A stretch of 64,000 bases of DNA from contig NC_039365.1 in NCBI RefSeq assembly GCF_003573695.1, positions 131,217,466-131,281,465 of the forward strand, given 5' to 3'. A program made the position numbers and the translations under genes. The stretch is from Papaver somniferum. Lineage: Eukaryota; Streptophyta; Magnoliopsida; Ranunculales; Papaveraceae. Below the pieces are notes generated by a model. It worked only from the letters and a program-made list of their open reading frames with translations. It ran no database searches and had not been told where the DNA came from. Of this stretch, positions 10,598 to 22,583 are shown one piece after another (the stretch's first letter is position 1; each line of letters opens with the position of its first letter).

Positions 10598-13231
10598 GTT
10601 AATGTGCTTTGCTGGAACATTAGAGGATTGGGTAAAAAGACTGTCAATAAAGAACTTAACCTGTTATGTAGAAGCATAAACCCTGATATAATCTTCTTGT
10701 CAAAAACTAAAATGAATAAAGATTTGGATGCTATAAGACTAAGAAATAAGGGGTTTCCCTGCACCTTTAATGTTCCAAGTATTGGAATAAGTGGTGGTCT
10801 TGTTCTTGCTTGAAAAAAGGAAATTCAACTCAATGTTCTATCCTCTAGTTTGAGGGGCATCTATGTCACATCCCCTGACATTATCCATTCCAAACTTTGT
10901 CACTTACATTTCATATATGGAGAACCCAATAGTAGTCTTAGATAAGCCTTTTGGGAGAATCAATGTCAATTATCTCCAATACCACTAGATGAACCAGATT
11001 TCTTTTTAGGTGACTTTAATGCTCTATTAGGTACTGAGCATAAGAATAGTGGACTAGAAGTTGATGACTCTGATTTTCTTAATCTTAGAAATTTTTGTGA
11101 TTCCTTTGATTTACATGATCCTGGTTTCTCGGGACCTAGATTTTCCTGGTCTAATATGCAACATGTTCCTGATCTCATTCTTGAGAGGCTTGACAGGTGT
11201 CTTATTAACCCTACTGCTGAGACTTTATTTCCTAAACTTTGTGTGAATAACCGGCCTAGGAATTCCTCTGATCACTTCCGTATGCATATTTGTTTTAATT
11301 ATGATGATGTTTGTATGCCTAGGCCTTTCCACTTCATGAAAATGTGGATTGAGGATCCTACTTCTAGAGACACTATAGCTAACTCTTGGTCTGTTAATGT
11401 TGTGGGATCCCCTGACTATAAGCTTAAAGATAAACTTCTAAACACAAAAAAAGGTTTACGTGATTGTAGTAAATCTTGTTTTGGTAATATTCAGACTAAT
11501 ATCTCCACTACTAGAGAGGAACTAGTGGAAACCCGGACTTCTACTCCTACAGATTCTAGAGCCATTTCTAGACTTAAAGCTAGATTGGAATATCTCTATA
11601 ATTTAGAAGAACTCTACTGGAAAGATAAATCCATAGAGGTTTGACTTTTGAAAGGTGACAGAAACTCACCATATTTCCATAGGGTCACCCTCTTTAGGAG
11701 AAAAAGAAATGCTATTAGCTGGATTAAGGATATTGCTAGTACTATCCCAACTGATAGACATAGTATTGGTACATCCTTTGTTGATTATTTTAAGAGTCTG
11801 TATTTTCTCACCCCCAACAATTCCAAGATGAAATCCTTCAAGATCTTCCCATTAAATTCTCTGAAGGATGATAACTCCTCCCTAAATTACCCTCTCTCTG
11901 CTGAAGAGATTAAGAATGTTGTTTTTCAAATGGGAGGAAAAAAGGCTCTTGGGCCTGATGGGTTTACTGGTCTTTTCTATCAAAAACATTGGAATATTGT
12001 GGGGGAAGCTGTTGTTTATATAACTCAAACTTGCTTTGGAACAGGACACATAGCAAAGGTTTTCAATCATACCAACATAGCATAAACTAGCTGAGTTGGT
12101 CTCTCAATATAGACCCATAAGACTTTATAACTTTATTTACAAGATCCTATCTAAAAGTCTAGCTAACAGATTAAAGCCTTTTATGAATAATATCATTTCC
12201 CAAAACCAAAGTGCTTTTGTACCTAAAAAAAGTATATATGATAAAATCCTTCTAGCTAATGAGGCTATTTATGCTGTCAATCATCATGATAAAGCTGTTG
12301 GTATTGTTGCTATCAAGCTTGACATGTCAAAGGCTTATGATAAGCTAGAATGGTCTTTCCTTGAAAAAGTGTTGAAAAAATGGGTCTCCCTGACCATTGG
12401 TTAAGCTTATAAACCAGTGCATCTCCACTGTATCTTACTCTTTACTTCTTAATGGTAGACCTACTGGTCTTATAAAACCTGAAAGAGGTTTAAGACAAGG
12501 AGACCCTCTGTCTTCTTACCTTTACATCATTTGTGTTGAGGCCTTTTCCTTCTATATTTATGTTCTTTCTAGAAAAGGTTTGGTTGAAGGCATAAAGGTG
12601 TGCAAAATGCTCATGCTATGACACACCTTCTTTTTGCTGATGATTCCTCACTCTTTTCTAAGGATACCATTGAAGACTTCATGACTATCAAAGAGTACCT
12701 TCAAAGGTACTGCCTGGCCTATGGCCAAAAAATTAATTTTGACAAGTCTGGAATTCTGTTTAGTAAAAAAATCCCTGATTATCTTAAACAACAGCTTTCT
12801 AGTATCCTTGATATTAACAGTAGGACTTAGGAGAAAAATATTTGGGAACTCCTACTACTTTTAAGGCCTCTAAAATTCAAACCCATATGGGTATTCTCCA
12901 AGCTGTTGATGCTAGAATTTCGATATGGCTCCATAAGATTCTTTTCCAAGCTGCTAGAACTACTTTGATTAAACATATTGGTCAGGCTATCCCTCTGTAT
13001 CAGATGGGCGCCTTTCTCATCCCTAAACACCTTTGCAGAAAAATGGATTCCCATTTATGTAAATTCTGGTGGGGATAAACCCTTGATCCCAAAGATAAAA
13101 AACATTATCTTTTGGGATGGGATATCCTTTGCTATCCTAAGTCTGAAGGAGGTCTTGGTTTCGGGAAAGCCGAGCTCAATAATCTTGCTATGTTAGCTAG
13201 AAATGCTTGGAGGATTATTGAAAAACCTGAG
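10598..13231 (+). pseudogene. LINE ORF2, endonuclease and reverse transcriptase (decayed, 3' truncated)
   Basis: ORF2 would nick the target and copy RNA into it. The endonuclease starts at LCWNIRGLG (10607) and has GDFN (near 11010) and SDH (near 11270). The catalytic Glu of the ETK motif appears as Lys (FLSKTKM near 10697), a G-to-A change that would kill cleavage. The RT has KALGPDGF (11943), YRPIRL (12110), LDMSKAYDKLEW (12320), GLRQGDPLSS (12490) and the catalytic FADD (near 12640). Stops occur at 10811, 10941 and 11642, with frameshifts near 12085, 12400 and 12600. The frame runs into the copia LTR at 13232, before the C-terminal region. Confidence 0.88.
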
Positions 13232-15588
13232 TGAAAAAGCGGGGGTACAACAACCACACCCAATATTTCTCTTAGCAATCTGTATGGACAAACTCCAATA
13301 TACTTTTAAGAGAATCAACAAGACTCAATCTATAAAAAGTATATCAAAGATTTATATCTCTCTTTCTCGATTCAATTCTTACTCCAGCAAATAGAAATAT
13401 GCGAGTCTAATTGAATACAAGAGAAATCACTTGAACGGTACCAAAGACCAATGTTCAAGTATCAATCAATTTCAATCAACAACCAAAGGTCGGGTTTCCA
13501 ATTGATTGATTCTAACGCACAACTTGTGATATTTCAATTATAAAGATAAACAATATAATGCGGAAATAAAAATAACACAGACACCAGAATTTTGTTAACG
13601 AGGAAACCGCAAATGCAGAAAAACCCCGGGACCTAGTCCAGATTGAACACACTGTATTAAGCCGCTACAGACACTAGCCTACTACAAACTAACTTCGGTC
13701 TGGACTGTAGTTTAACCCCAATCAATATCACACTGATCCAAGGTACAATTATGCTCCTACGTCTCTGATCCCAGCAGGATACTACGTACTTGATTCCCTT
13801 AGCTGATCTCACCCACAACTAAGAGTTGCTACGACCCAAAGTCGAAGACTTGATAAACAAATCTGTCTCACACATAAAAGCATATAGGATTGAATAAATC
13901 TGTCTCCCACAGAAATACCCAAGAGTTTTTGTTCCGTCTTTTGATAAATCAAGGTTAACATGAACCAATTGATAACCCAGACTTATATTCCCGAAGAACA
14001 GCCTAGTATTATCAATCACCTCACAATAATCTTAATTGATGCAGCGAAAGAAGATATTATGGAATCACAAACGATGAGACGAAGATGTTTGTGACTACTT
14101 TTATATCTTGCATATCGGAGATATTAATCTCAAGCCAATCGTTACGATCATACTCAAAACGATTGAATATGCAAGATCAGATCACACAGCTACGAGAAAG
14201 TAGTATCAGTCTGCCTTCATAATCCTAATGAAGTCTTTAAGTCGTTAACCTGGTTTACAAGAAGAAACCTAAGGTTAAAGGAGAATCGGCTCTAGCTAAT
14301 ACAATTAGTATCACACGTAAGGTGTGGGGATTAGGTTTCCCAGTTGCTAGAGTTCTCCCTTATATAGTGTTTCAAATCAGGGTTTGCAATCAATGTTAGC
14401 TTGGTAACAAAGCATTCAATATTCACCGTTAGATGAAAACCTGATTAGATTCAAGCTAATATATTTCAACCGTTAGATCGAAAACTTAGCTTGTTACACA
14501 TACTTGAAATGCACGATTTTAGGTTTGTGTAACCGTACCCAAACATGTACGTTTGTTGGTTCAACAGTAGTTAACCAAATGGTTAGCCATATGAGTACTT
14601 TCATATCAACCATATTCTTCTTCACCATAACCCGTTCAAATGACTCAAATGAACTAGTTAGAGAGTTGTTCAATTGCAAGGAAATCTTATGTAACTACAC
14701 AAGACACAATCGAAGCAAAAACGATTTGATTCACTCAAATCAATTCATCAACTTTATAGACACGGTTTGCAATTTGCATTCCTTAGTTTATATAAATATA
14801 AGTTCACAAAGAAAATCTTTTTTAGATATAACCAACTCAAGTTCGCGGACTGCGTTCGCGGACTTAAGTTCCCAGAAGGATTTCTCAAACTCCAACAGAT
14901 TTTCTCGAGTCGAGAACTTCCGCCAGTTTGCGGACTGGGTTCGCGGACAGAGTTCACGGCTCTTGTTCCGGTTCTCTTGATCAACAAAGTTCGCAAACTT
15001 CGGTTCAAGGAATAATGACTTATACATATATGTGTTTCCACAACAATGCTTATATCCAACATTGGTTATGTAATCTAAACTCTCATTTCAATCATTGAAA
15101 CATTCTTGGAGGACGTTATATAGTTGTTATTCACAAACCATTTTTCGTCAAAGTGATTGAAACATAACATGACTTTCGTCACTAGGTAAAGATGAACTTG
15201 GCCAAAGCGAAAGCTTACTAACACATATTTCGAGAAATAGATAGGCGAGATAAACTCGGCTCGAAATAGCAAATGTGTATAATCAAAGTCTATATAGCAA
15301 AACGACTTTTGTCTCAAGATAGGAGATAGAGTATATAAACTTTTGAGTGATAGATAAGTTCAAGTCTCCACATACCTTTTAGTCGATGAAGTTCCACCAG
15401 TTCCTTGAGTAGTTCTTCGTCTTGTATGATGATCGCCATGGAGTTCTTGAGCTCAAATACACTTGTATCCTAGTCCGAGACTTAGCTATAGTAAACTACA
15501 AATCAAGATTTATAGCTTTGATCACTAACATTGACAAACATGCTTGAGATAGCAACGCATGCGAGTTCGACCGAGCAATGCTCTAACA
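13232..15588 (-). repeat. 3' LTR of copia element
   Basis: A complete 2357 bp LTR. On the minus strand it begins TGTTAGAGCATTG (15588) and ends CCCCCGCTTTTTCA (13232). It is highly similar to 19350-21203 and has a minus-strand TATA box at 14358-14367. It contains repeated GTTCGCGGAC words (14841-14948). Confidence 0.9.
14358..14367 (-). promoter_or_regulatory. TATA box of copia 3' LTR
   Basis: CTATATAAGG on the minus strand; the same word is at 20468-20477 in the other LTR. Confidence 0.55.
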
Positions 15589-16246
15589 ATCTCCCCTTTG
15601 TCAATTTTAGTGACAAAACTATCAATACATATGGAATACAAAAATAAATAAATAAACTTTTGTAGCTCCTATTCCACATGCCTAATCTTCAACATTACTC
15701 GAAATCTTCGTCACTTCCAAGTACTCCAATGATCCCAAAGGTTGTAAGTTCAACATCATCGTTGTTGAAAAACCGTAGCTGTAACAATGAGAAAACATAA
15801 TTCTCAATCATTGTTATACAGTGTCATAGTATCATTATGCAACATCAAAGTTCAATTGTATCACAACTTCGACAACAATACTATGGTGATATGTATCACT
15901 CCCCCTTAGTCAATACTCCATCTCACATGGAAACCACTCCCCCTTACATAATGATCTGAAAACCATATGTATTTTTAGTGTGAACTACATATTTATTCTC
16001 CCCCTTTTTGTCAATAAAATTGGCAAAGGTACGAAAACGGGATCCTAATGAAATTTCCAAAAGAGACATTTCATGACTAAAAGAAAGCATATATCAACTT
16101 GTTTAGATGCAATCATAAAGCCGAAGCTAAATGCATTTATCAAGGAGTTTATAAAGATACAAGATAACCCCTAAAATATTCCACAGCCGCACTCCCCACA
16201 AAGATTTGGCAATTAAGCACAAGTTCAATTAAGAACTCTCCCCCAT
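15589..16246 (-). promoter_or_regulatory. Multiple polypurine tracts before the 3' LTR
   Basis: On the minus strand there are five tracts: AAAGGGGAGAT adjoining the LTR (15589), and GGGGGAG boxes near 15898, 15937, 15997 and 16238. Repeated PPTs are a known hallmark of Sireviruses. The stretch holds no gene. Confidence 0.75.
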
Positions 16247-16997
16247 AAAATATCATTCCCGAAAGAACAACAAGAGCGACCTTAATTTCAAAAGAAAAGA
16301 AGGATTTCTTTGGACATAACAAATCACATACGAATATGAATTTGAATCCAAAAATACTCAATTAGATTAATCACAAGAGAACCCATAATTAATCTAATCG
16401 GAAATATACAACCAAATTAACCACAAAAAGTGATAAATTTAATTGTTCATGCTCGACATAAGAGAACTTACGGAGCAATAACTAAGTTAATCACAAAAAG
16501 ATAATCAACTCAGTCGATAGTGCTCAACATAAGAAAACTTACGGAGCCTCACAGTAATACATAAAAGATTATGGATCAGGGAAGATCAATACTGCGGAAT
16601 GCACAAGGATTCATTCTATTTTCCATCACTATTCGCATAACGACATACAATAGACATAATCCTCGCAAACAAAAGATTTTAACCTATCTTCCATCAATAA
16701 TTGACATAATAGGCATAACTTTTGTATTTGTTAAAAGTTCATTCATTCTTTTATCAATACATGCATATCGACATATGAAAGACTTAACTTTTGACAAGGT
16801 ATGGGACAATCATAGTTCAAGAACGCAAACACACATATCCCATAACAAGCTGCAATATATAAAACCATAACGATTAATACTGCAAAAATCATCTTCCAAA
16901 CACTTTTAGAATTTAAACAAATAAACCTAAAAACATGAAGATGAAAACGTTGGACATAGGTATGTGTAATCACAATAATGGCTATTCCAAACTCTAG

Positions 16998-17462
16998 TTA
17001 TTCTTCTAAATAAAACAAGAATATGGAAGATTTACTAGGCAACAAGACCTTTGAAGAATTCTTTATCGTCCCCAACTCCTTGTCGTCAACAGCCATTGGG
17101 ACATAAGGTTCATTAAGATAGGAGTTGATATCAATAAATCTTCTTGACTGATGTTGAACCAGGACCTTCTGAATCTCATGAGTCTTATACACAAAAGCTT
17201 TTATTTTTTGAATCTCCTTTCGTATCACCTTCATCACTTCAAGAACGTTAGAAAACTTCTGAGAATTTGAAGGAACTTCTCTTGACTTCCTCACATTCCT
17301 TCTTTTTCTTTTCAAGGTAGGAGGCAATGGAGATTTCTCTTTTTCCTTCATGATTGATGGCTTAACAATCATATTAACATCTTTCCCATCAGAAGACATT
17401 ATGCTTGGAGTATCCATAGACGTATGGGTTTGTGAGAGGAAATCACAATTTAAACTCAACAC
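16998..17462 (-). CDS. Small unknown ORF in copia element (154 aa)
   Basis: An open frame between gag and the 3' LTR. It is rich in Lys and Arg (LKRKRRNVRKSRE) and then has a helical, heptad-like stretch (VMKVIRKEIQKIKAF). A second ATG lies at residue 16 (MDTPSIMSS). I recognise no domain. Its position equals that of extra 3' ORFs in Sireviruses, but nothing shows it is an envelope-like protein: there is no signal peptide or membrane segment. It may be a leftover of a longer frame. Confidence 0.35.
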   Translation of the reverse strand: MLSLNCDFLSQTHTSMDTPSIMSSDGKDVNMIVKPSIMKEKEKSPLPPTLKRKRRNVRKSREVPSNSQKFSNVLEVMKVIRKEIQKIKAFVYKTHEIQKVLVQHQSRRFIDINSYLNEPYVPMAVDDKELGTIKNSSKVLLPSKSSIFLFYLEE

Positions 17463-17796
17463 GTAGTCTTGAGATAAAAAGAGGTTTCAGGGAAGGAAAA
17501 AGGAATGTAGGGTTACGCAACCTTTTAACAGGTTCGTGCGCGCACAACTCTGAACCCCAGAGAGAGTATAATTGTCAAAAATAACCCTTTCTTTTATTGA
17601 TAGACAGGGAGGAACAAACTAAGAAAAGAAGAAACAAAAAAAAACTTTTCCTAAAGCCTGAGAGGTACACAACCTTGTCTCTTTTGACCAGGCACATGAG
17701 ACAAGATTTACAAATCAACACAATCAAGTTGTGTTGTGGTGAACAACAATTTGTCCACCATGTTCCTCTTGAGAGGAATCCTCAGACTTCTGTCTA
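17463..17796. other. Non-coding remnant inside copia element
   Basis: Stops in all frames. A minus-strand frame continues for short stretches after gag. I see nothing recognisable. Confidence 0.4.
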
Positions 17797-19283
17797 TCAA
17801 AACGATTTGACCATACTTTCTTCTCCAATGGTCTTGTGTTTTTCCTTGGAAACTAACTTCTTAGACGAAGATAAAATCCTACATACTTCAGCGGTCTTCT
17901 GAGAAAGTTTAAGCTTATTTGCTAATCGATTTGCTCTTCGTTGAAGTTTGTTGACGTGCCTCAATTGGTGTTTGTACTTGTAACGCTTTGATAGTTCATG
18001 ACCATTTAGTGAACAAAATGAGCAAGTCAATCTTGGATAATATTCAGGCATCTGATATGTGCAAGCAGCTAGACACATAGTGGAACCTGAAACATTACAA
18101 ACAGAGTTTCCAAAGAATTGGTCAATTTTTTTTTCCGGATTGAGTTTTCTTCTGAAAGAATATCGAGATTGATGTATGTATTGTTACAATTATCAAAATA
18201 AATATTTTCACCAAGAAGTGCGACACTTGATTTCTCGTCTTCATTAGAATCATAGTTGTCAGACATTTCATCAAGAGTTGCAGCAAGACCTTTGTTCCCA
18301 GTGTATTTTCTACCATTTTGGGCACTCGTTTGCAAAATGACCAAGTCCCTTACACTTAAAGCACTGAGGCATATCCTCGTCATCAGTTTCATCAGTGTCC
18401 CTATTTTTAGGAGGAATACGATTATGAGGTTTAACTGATGCTTTAGGATTATCTCTGGCGAGCCGTTTATTTCTATTCAACAGAAGATCTCTAAACTGTC
18501 TTGTAATCATCGAGACCGACTTGTAAAGATCTTCATCCGATGAATCAGTCTCAGAGTGATCGTCTTCAGAGATATACACTTTTTTTTTTTACTTTTATCA
18601 AGTAATTTTGTGTCCTTTAGTGCTTTGAACGCAACATCCTTAGATTTGGATGAATGCTCGTGATCAAAGATCTTAAGCTTCCCAACCAGCGTATTTCTGG
18701 AGAGATTATCAAGGTTATTTCCCTCAACGATGACATGCTTCTTAGAGTCGTATCTAGATGGCAGCGATCTAAGAATTTTCATCACAATGTCCTTTTCAGG
18801 AATAGGCTTACCCAATGCAAAATATGCATTAACAATTTCATACACTCTGTGATTAAACTCATCAAATGTATCTTCATCTGCCATACGAAGGTTTTCCCAA
18901 TCGGAATTAAGGTTTTGAAGCCTAGCTTCCTTTTCACTGGAGTTACCTTCGAATACAGTTTCTAAGATATCCCACGCATCTTTAGACCTAGTGCAATTTG
19001 ACACATGGTGCTGAAGATTTGGGATAATGGCATGTATGATAGCATTCCAACCGTTGGAATTTTGCTTTGCAGCAAGTATCTCGGCAGGACTGTATTCACC
19101 AATGTTCTTGGGAACGTTTACATCTCCAACTACCACAACAGGAGCATCATAGCCATTAACAACATATACCCATGATTCAAAATCACGTGCTTGAAGAAAA
19201 GCTCGCATAATAATTTTCCACCATAAGTAATTAGAGCCATCGAAGACTGGTGGTACGTTAATAGAGATAACACCTCTGTCCAT
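17797..19283 (-). pseudogene. Copia gag with two zinc knuckles (frameshifted)
   Basis: Gag forms the particle and packages RNA. The start ATG at 19283 lies about 50 bases after the primer site. The first 230 residues are a copia-type gag (FDGSNYLWWKIIMRAFLQA; AKDAW-like SKDAWDILETVFEG; ILRSLPSRYDSKKHVIV). A frameshift in a run of nine or more T's (18582-18591) separates it from an acidic segment and the knuckle CFKCKGLGHFANEC (CX2CX4HX4C, near 18330). Another shift at 18315 leads into a Ser/Asp-rich linker. A second knuckle-like CSFCSLNGHELSKR (near 18020) has Arg for its last Cys and is followed by a basic coiled coil. The final stop is at 17797. No pol follows. Confidence 0.82.
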
Positions 19284-19335
19284 AGAGTCAGATCGCTACA
19301 AACACAGACTTGCAATGTCTTTAACGTGTTTGCCT

Positions 19336-19348
19336 GCTCTGATACCAA
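19336..19348 (-). promoter_or_regulatory. Primer-binding site (tRNA-Met type)
   Basis: TTGGTATCAGAGC on the minus strand, one base from the 5' LTR end. This is the standard plant copia site complementary to the 3' end of initiator tRNA-Met. Confidence 0.85.
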
Positions 19349-20467
19349 TTGAAAAAGCGGGGGTACAACAACCACACCCAATATTTGGCTTAGCAATCTG
19401 TATGGACAAAATCCAATATAATTTTAAGAGAATCAACAAGACTCAATCTATAAAAAGTATATCAAATAGTTATATCCCTCTTTCTCGATTAAATTCTTAC
19501 TCTAGCAAATAGAAATCTGCGAGTCTAATTGAATAGAAGAGAAATCACTTGAACGGTACCAAAGACCAATGTTCAAGTATCAATCAATTTCAATCAACAA
19601 CCAAAGGTCGGATTTCCAATTGATTGATTCTAACACACAACATGTGATATTTCAATTATAAAGATAAACAATGTAATACGGAAATAAAAATAACACATAA
19701 ACCAGAATTTTGTTAACGAGGAAGCCGCAAATGCAGAAAAACCTCGGGACCTAGTCTAGATTGAACACACACTGTATTAAGGAGCTACAGACACTAGCCT
19801 ACGACAAACTAACTTCGGTCTGGACTGTAAGTGAACCCCAATCAATATCCCACTGATCCAAGGTACAGTTATGCTCCTACATCTCTGATCCCAGCAGGAT
19901 ACTACGTAGTTGATTCCCTTAGCTGATCTCACCCATAACTAAGAGTTACTACGACCCAAAGTCGAAGACTTGATAAACAAATCTGTCTCACACATAAAAG
20001 TCTATAGGATTGAATAAACCTGTCTCCCACAGAAATACCCAAGAGTTTTTGTTCCGTCTTTTGATAAATCAAGGTGAACATGATAACCCGGACTTATATT
20101 CCCGAACAACAGCCTAGTATTATCAATCACCTCACAATAATCTTAATCGACGCAGTGAAAGAAGATATTGTAGAATCACAAACGATGAGACGAAGATGTT
20201 TGTGACTACTTTTATATCTTGCCTATCGGAGATAACAATCTCAATCCAATTGTTACGATTGTACTCAATATGATAGAATCAGCAAGATCAGATCACACAA
20301 CTACGAGAAAGTAGTATCGGTCTGGCTTCACAATCCCAATGAAGTAATTAAGTCGTTAACCTGGTTTACAAGAAGAAACCTAAGGTTAAAGGAGAATCGA
20401 CTCTAGCTAATACAACTAGTATCACACGTAAGGTGTGGGGATTAGGTTTCCAGTTGTTAGAGTTCTC

Positions 20468-20477
20468 CCTTATATAG
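20468..20477 (-). promoter_or_regulatory. TATA box of copia 5' LTR
   Basis: CTATATAAGG on the minus strand, 190 bases inside the surviving LTR part. It would drive gag transcription if the missing upstream part is not essential. Confidence 0.5.
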
Positions 20478-21108
20478 TCTTTCAAATCAGGGTCTGCAAT
20501 CAATGTTAGCTTGGTAACAAAGCATTCAATATTCACCGTTAGATGAAAACCTGATTAGATTCAAGCCAATATCTTTCAACCGTTAGATCGAAAACTTAGC
20601 TTGTTACACACACTTGAAATGCACGATTTTAGGTTTCTGTAACCGTACCCAAACATGTATATTTGTTGGTTCAACACTAGTTAACCAAATGGTTAGCCAT
20701 ACGAGCACTTTCATATCAACCATATTCTTCTCCACCATAACTAGTTCAAATGAACTGGTTAGAGAGTTGTTCAATTGCAAGGAAATCTTGTGTAACTACA
20801 CAAGACACAATCGAAGCAAAACCGATTTGATTCACTCGAATCAATTCATGAACTTTATAGCCACGGTTTGCAATTTGCATTTCTTAGTTTATATAAATAT
20901 AAGTTCACAAAGAAAATCGTTTTTAGATATAACCAACTCATGTTTGCGGACTGGGTTCGTGGACTTAAGTTCCTGGAAGGAGTTCTCAAACTCCAGCAGA
21001 TTTTCTCGGGTCGAGAACTTCCGCCAGTTCGCGGACTGAGTTCACGGCTCTTGTTCCGGTTCTCTTGATCAACAAAGTTCGCAAACTTCGGTTCAAGGAA
21101 TAAGGACT

Positions 21109-21141
<33 letters not shown>
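21109..21141. repeat. (TA)n(TG)n microsatellite in copia LTR
   Basis: About nine TA units then seven TG units. The other LTR has only a short TATACATATATG here (15015-15030), so the tract expanded after insertion. Confidence 0.9.
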
Positions 21142-21204
21142 TTCCACAAAAATGCTCATATTCGATATTGGTTATGTAATCTAAACTCTCATTTCAATCA
21201 TTGT

Positions 21205-21418
21205 AAAACCTCGAATTTGTCAGATAGAAGATTTGGTATTGAAGACTGCTAAGCATATTCAGCAAGACATGTCCGCACCAAAGTTTTCCCCAAAATGGGA
21301 AGGGCCTTATGTGGTCACCAAAGGATATAACAGTGGGTACTACAAGATTTTCAAAGAAGATGGAGGCAAATTGGAAGCAGTCATTAATGGAAAATGGCTT
21401 AAAACATACTACGCCTGA
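21205..21418 (+). pseudogene. Integrase C-terminal end, second Tat-like element
   Basis: About 70 residues ending in TGA at 21416-21418. The frame reads EDLVLKTAKHIQQDM, then KFSPKWEGPYVV and VINGKWLKTYY, the typical C-terminal tail of plant Tat/Athila integrases (the KW.GPY module). The catalytic core is missing upstream of 21204. The frame is open to the junction. Confidence 0.85.
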
Positions 21419-21627
21419 CCATTACTCCATCCCTCGTCGTTTCATAACACGGCCAGCCATGTATTTTCGTTTCCCTCATATTTGAGTTATCGAAATTTCA
21501 TTTAGTCAAGACATATTAATGAAAATTATATTTGCCTTTTTCCAAAAAACCAGTACAATTAAAAAAAATGTTCAAAACCGAAAAGAACAATCAGACGTTC
21601 TCATGGCTTCATGATCGAAATAATAGC

Positions 21628-22583
21628 TCAGAAAAGGCCATCCAATAAGTTGTAGTTCCTTGAAAGCATCATCTTCAGTCTATCTTGATACCTTTCAGTC
21701 CTACCTTTCAAGATCTGGATTGCCTGTTCCACCTTTTCAGATTCAGCAGTCAAGGACCTCTCCTCTTCCAAAATGACCTTTGCAGTAGGAACAAATTGGA
21801 GAGGATGCTGGCTCGATCAACTTTGACAGTGTCGAGACACTGCCGCAACCGACTCACGTTAAACTCCAGGGATTCACAGGTAGATACCATGTTTTCCCAC
21901 TTTTCAACAGTTGATTCAGTGACGTCGCGAATGGATGTACTTTCCATTTCGGCAATCATGGGTAGAAGGCAGTTCACTGTGGTAACTAAAGCAGATAGCA
22001 ATGCCGCAATACGTTCCTAGTTGCAATGTGGCCGTATCTTCTCCATATTTTTGTGTATGAAGCCACGAACTCCTTCCGCACTAGGAATTCACCAACACTT
22101 CGGTAACTAGAAGATAAACATTTCATGTGAATATCAAATGGAAAGCCTGCATTGGGGTATTCGTAGCATGAAATACCCAAATCAGCGTTTTCCAGATCTG
22201 CAGCAGTCGGCGTATTCGAGCTTGAAGGAAGAGAAGTGGCCAGATCATCGTCGTTAACCACGTTCACGCATGTTGCAGCTGGGTACCTCTACAAAATAAG
22301 AAAATATCTCTTTGTTACCTATCGGTGGTGGCAAGCAAATATCTATTCGTTAGTAAAAAGCATACCGGTATGATCTTCTTGACTCGGATAATCCGTACGG
22401 GGGAGTTGTCACAAGACTCAGGAATTTGCCGACTATAAAAAACAACAACAGCAGTGTTATGAGGGAAAGAAGAATTATCACTTCAAAATCAGGAGGTAAT
22501 TAGAGTCATACTATGGAAACAAGCTGCTTGCGCTTGGCCGAAGAGTCAGACTGGCTCGAAGATGACTCACTTTTGTTCGACAT
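21628..22583 (-). pseudogene. Antisense spliced gene of second Tat-like element
   Basis: Starts at an ATG at 22583 with a Ser-rich N-terminus (NKSESSSSQSDSSAKRK) and ends with TGA at 21628-21630. An intron with GTATGC donor (22365) and TTTTGTAG acceptor (22289) joins VKKIIP to RYPAATCV in frame. An earlier intron with acceptor TTTTTTATAG (near 22434) is likely, but its phase does not fit exactly. The body has NADLGISCYEYPNAGFPFD and KIWRRYGHIATR, then a coiled coil (MESTSIRDVTESTVEKWENM; VILEEERSLTAESEKVEQA). Two single-base frameshifts, near 22015 and 21780, break it. It resembles the copy A antisense gene in layout (acidic/Ser-rich start, coiled-coil end) but not clearly in sequence. Function unknown. 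Confidence 0.55.

Larger units (their letters stand above)
8770..13231 (+). mobile_element. L1-type LINE, truncated at its 3' end
   Basis: Two consecutive coding regions, a DUF4283-like ORF1 and an endonuclease-RT ORF2, identify a plant L1 LINE. The 3' part (end of ORF2, 3' UTR, poly-A) is missing because a copia LTR begins at 13232. The continuation is not found on the far side of that element, which is itself truncated. The 5' end is approximate; the stretch 8750-8830 holds no gene. Confidence 0.8.
13232..21203 (-). mobile_element. Sirevirus-like Ty1/copia element, gag-only, minus strand
   Basis: It has a 3' LTR (13232-15588), an internal region (15589-19349) and a 5' LTR truncated to 1854 bp (19350-21203). 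A tRNA-Met-type primer site adjoins the 5' LTR, and several GGGGGAG tracts precede the 3' LTR, as in Sireviruses. The interior encodes gag and a small unknown ORF but no protease, integrase or RT, so it needed help in trans. It cuts off the LINE at 13231/13232. The right end is lost at a junction with an unrelated gypsy fragment. Confidence 0.82.
19350..21203 (-). repeat. 5' LTR of copia element (truncated)
   Basis: It matches 13232-15122 with scattered substitutions and small indels, then stops abruptly after TCAATCATTG at 21203. About 460 bp corresponding to the LTR start (U3 on the minus strand) are missing. The TATA box is retained at 20468-20477. Confidence 0.9.

Noticed and set aside
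16571..16870. Plus-strand 99-codon frame in the copia element
   Set aside because: Wrong strand for the element, no recognisable motif, A/T-rich non-coding region before the PPT array.
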